A DNA stretch of 6,557 nt from Gammaproteobacteria bacterium (lineage in GTDB: Bacteria; Pseudomonadota; Gammaproteobacteria; Enterobacterales; Psychrobiaceae). The DNA is taken from NCBI GenBank assembly GCA_013214885.1, contig JABSRS010000068.1, positions 5,091 to 11,647 of the forward strand, in the 5' to 3' direction. The position numbers were made by a program, and so were the translations under genes. This document shows, in pieces, positions 5,127-6,557 of the stretch. Below the pieces are notes generated by a model. That model was not told the DNA's origin. It did not search any database and worked only from the letters and a program-made list of their open reading frames with translations. How positions within the stretch are numbered: the first letter of the stretch is position 1; every line of letters starts with the position of its first letter.

Positions 5127-6557
5127 TTAATTCTCCGTCTTGTGCTGTTCAAATTCACTAATCATTGCAGTAACGAGCTGCAATCTGTCAGCAGCGAGTT
5201 CGGTTTTGATTAAAAATTTCAATTTTGTACCACCATCTAACTTATATATGGCGGGCTGTTGTTGCAATAACGATAACAGATACCCTAAATCTACTTTTGA
5301 CTGGGCACTAAATACAATTAAGCCACCGTGGGGACCAGCTTCTAATCTGGTGATCCCTAACGCTTGGATCCGCTGTTTTAACTGGGCCAAAATAAATAAG
5401 TTTTTGGCCGCATCTGGTAACAGGCCAAAGCGATCGATTAGCTCTACTTGCAGTGAATCAAGGGCTTTATTATTTTTACAATTGGCGATGCGCTTGTACA
5501 TTGAAAGGCGTGAACTAACATCGTAAATATAATCATCAGGTAATAGTGCTGGTATTTTCAAATCGACATCACTGCCTGGTGACAATAGATTATCTAGCGC
5601 AGGTTCCTGACCATTTTTAAGGGCATTAGTCGCACTCTCAAGCATTTCCATATAGAGACTAAAGCCAATGGTTTGAATTTGACCACTTTGATCATCACCT
5701 AACAGCTCACCAGCACCACGAATTTCAAGATCGTGGGTTGCTAATAAGAAACCAGCACCGAGATCAGTTAATGACTCGATGGCTTCGAGACGTTTCTTAG
5801 CATCTTTAGAAACTAGCTTAGCATTTGGAGTCAGTAAATAAGCATAAGCTTGATGGTGCGAGCGACCAACTCGGCCTCTAAGTTGGTGCAATTGTGCCAG
5901 GCCAAATTTATCGGCACGATTAATGATAATCGTATTGGCCGTGGGAATATCAATCCCCGTTTCAATAATGCTACTACATAGCAGCAAATTGTATCGTTGA
6001 TGATAAAAATCGCTCATCACTTTTTCCAATTCTCTTTCACGCATTTGACCGTGGGCGATTGCGATACGGGCTTCAGGGATCAGCGTCTCAAGTTCTTGGG
6101 CCATCTCCTCCATGTGCTCGACATCATTGTGAAGAAAATACACTTGACCACCGCGCATGATTTCACGGCGTACCGCTTCTTTAATAATTGATTGACCGTA
6201 TTCACGAACAAAGGTATTAATTGAAAGTCGTTTTGCTGGCGGTGTCGCAATAATTGATAAATCGCGCATGCCACTCATCGCCATGTTTAACGTCCGTGGG
6301 ATCGGGGTTGCGGTCATGGTTAAAATATCGACATCTAAGCGCAGTGACTTGATTTTTTCCTTCTGGCGCACCCCGAAACGATGTTCTTCATCAACAATTA
6401 ATAAGCCCAAATCGGCAAACTTAACGCTGCCTTGAATTAGCTTGTGGGTACCGATAATAATATCGATTTGTCCGTTGGCTAACTGTTCTAACGTTTCTTG
6501 CTGTTGTTTTGGGGTGCGAAAACGTGATAACTGACCTACTTTGACCGCTGAATCGGC
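5127..6557 (-). CDS. mfd: Transcription-repair coupling factor Mfd, C-terminal part
   Basis: The frame is open from the window edge to the TAA at 5129-5127, giving 476 codons, about 40% of a usual ~1150-residue Mfd; the TTG at 6410 is internal. Residues are numbered from 6557. Mfd is a cytoplasmic ATP-driven DNA translocase that pushes stalled RNA polymerase off lesions and recruits UvrA. Visible are GTHKLIQ, then motif II DEEH (56-59), motif III TATPIPRT (82-89), a motif IV-like GGQVYFLHNDVE (137-148), motif V SSIIETGIDIP (195-205), and motif VI QLHQLRGRVGRS (222-233). Next comes the TRG segment LEIRGAGELLG (277-287) with FSLYMEMLE, and finally the C-terminal autoinhibitory (TRCF) domain, roughly 325-476, with LLPDDYI, YKRIA and ELIDRFGLLPD. 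All resemble E. coli Mfd closely and no motif is broken. The N-terminal UvrB-like and polymerase-binding domains lie outside the window. csiV follows after 2 nt. Confidence 0.97.
   Translation of the reverse strand, partial: ADSAVKVGQLSRFRTPKQQQETLEQLANGQIDIIIGTHKLIQGSVKFADLGLLIVDEEHRFGVRQKEKIKSLRLDVDILTMTATPIPRTLNMAMSGMRDLSIIATPPAKRLSINTFVREYGQSIIKEAVRREIMRGGQVYFLHNDVEHMEEMAQELETLIPEARIAIAHGQMRERELEKVMSDFYHQRYNLLLCSSIIETGIDIPTANTIIINRADKFGLAQLHQLRGRVGRSHHQAYAYLLTPNAKLVSKDAKKRLEAIESLTDLGAGFLLATHDLEIRGAGELLGDDQSGQIQTIGFSLYMEMLESATNALKNGQEPALDNLLSPGSDVDLKIPALLPDDYIYDVSSRLSMYKRIANCKNNKALDSLQVELIDRFGLLPDAAKNLFILAQLKQRIQALGITRLEAGPHGGLIVFSAQSKVDLGYLLSLLQQQPAIYKLDGGTKLKFLIKTELAADRLQLVTAMISEFEQHKTEN
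5133..5136 (-). promoter_or_regulatory. Shine-Dalgarno that fixes the csiV TTG start
   Basis: GGAG lies within the last sense codons of mfd (ACG GAG AAT), 8 nt before the TTG at 5124. It supports the rare start codon and suggests that csiV translation is coupled to termination on mfd. Confidence 0.7.

Noticed and set aside
5140..5526. Plus-strand 128-codon ORF.
   Set aside because: Lies wholly opposite the conserved C-terminal domain of mfd; a shadow of its codon use.
5997..6274. Short ORFs on both strands (64 codons each).
   Set aside because: Both overlap the helicase motif region of mfd in other frames and lack recognisable features.
1..6557. A defence, toxin-antitoxin, CRISPR or mobile-element system.
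   Set aside because: No transposase, integrase, nuclease, toxin pair or spaced direct repeats seen on either strand; the genes present are repair, envelope and pterin-type genes.

Overview
The window looks like chromosomal DNA of a marine-type gammaproteobacterium, probably Alteromonadales (Shewanella, Psychrobium or a relative). This rests on protein resemblance: a C-terminal Mfd very close to the E. coli type, a CsiV-family protein directly after it, and a divergent QueD-like protein paired with an M23 peptidase. Base composition is moderate to AT-rich. I see no tRNA, rRNA, CRISPR array, insertion sequence or prophage gene.

Layout: two convergent gene groups meet near position 1540-1640. 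On the plus strand, the 3' part of a QueD/PTPS-like gene (1-655) runs into a secreted M23-type LytM-fold protein (655-1509) through a one-base TAATG overlap, closed by a strong hairpin terminator (1536-1564). A short intergenic block (about 1582-1643) resembles a dispersed repeat. On the minus strand, reading right to left, come the C-terminal 476 codons of mfd (6557-5127), csiV (5124-3718, TTG start 2 nt after the mfd stop), a terminator (about 3665-3688), and a 663-residue membrane-anchored protein with weak ankyrin repeats (3635-1644), which has a candidate promoter of its own. The terminator at 1536-1564 is symmetric with U-tracts both ways, so it can also stop the ankyrin gene's transcript.

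How the genes may work together: Mfd rescues RNA polymerase stalled at lesions and recruits nucleotide excision repair. CsiV binds peptidoglycan and, in Vibrio cholerae, supports PBP1A-dependent wall synthesis. The M23 protein would act on or bind peptidoglycan, and the ankyrin protein would sit in the envelope. Three of the five genes are therefore envelope-directed, but the only firm physical links are the mfd-csiV and QueD-like-M23 couplings.

I find no convincing new multi-gene system. The points most worth checking are in-frame 15-bp tandem duplications in csiV, an Asp in place of the usual second His of the M23 HxH motif, a QueD-like protein without an obvious Asp-His dyad, a promoter overlapping a terminator, a 20-bp perfect palindrome inside the ankyrin gene, and the possible dispersed repeat.
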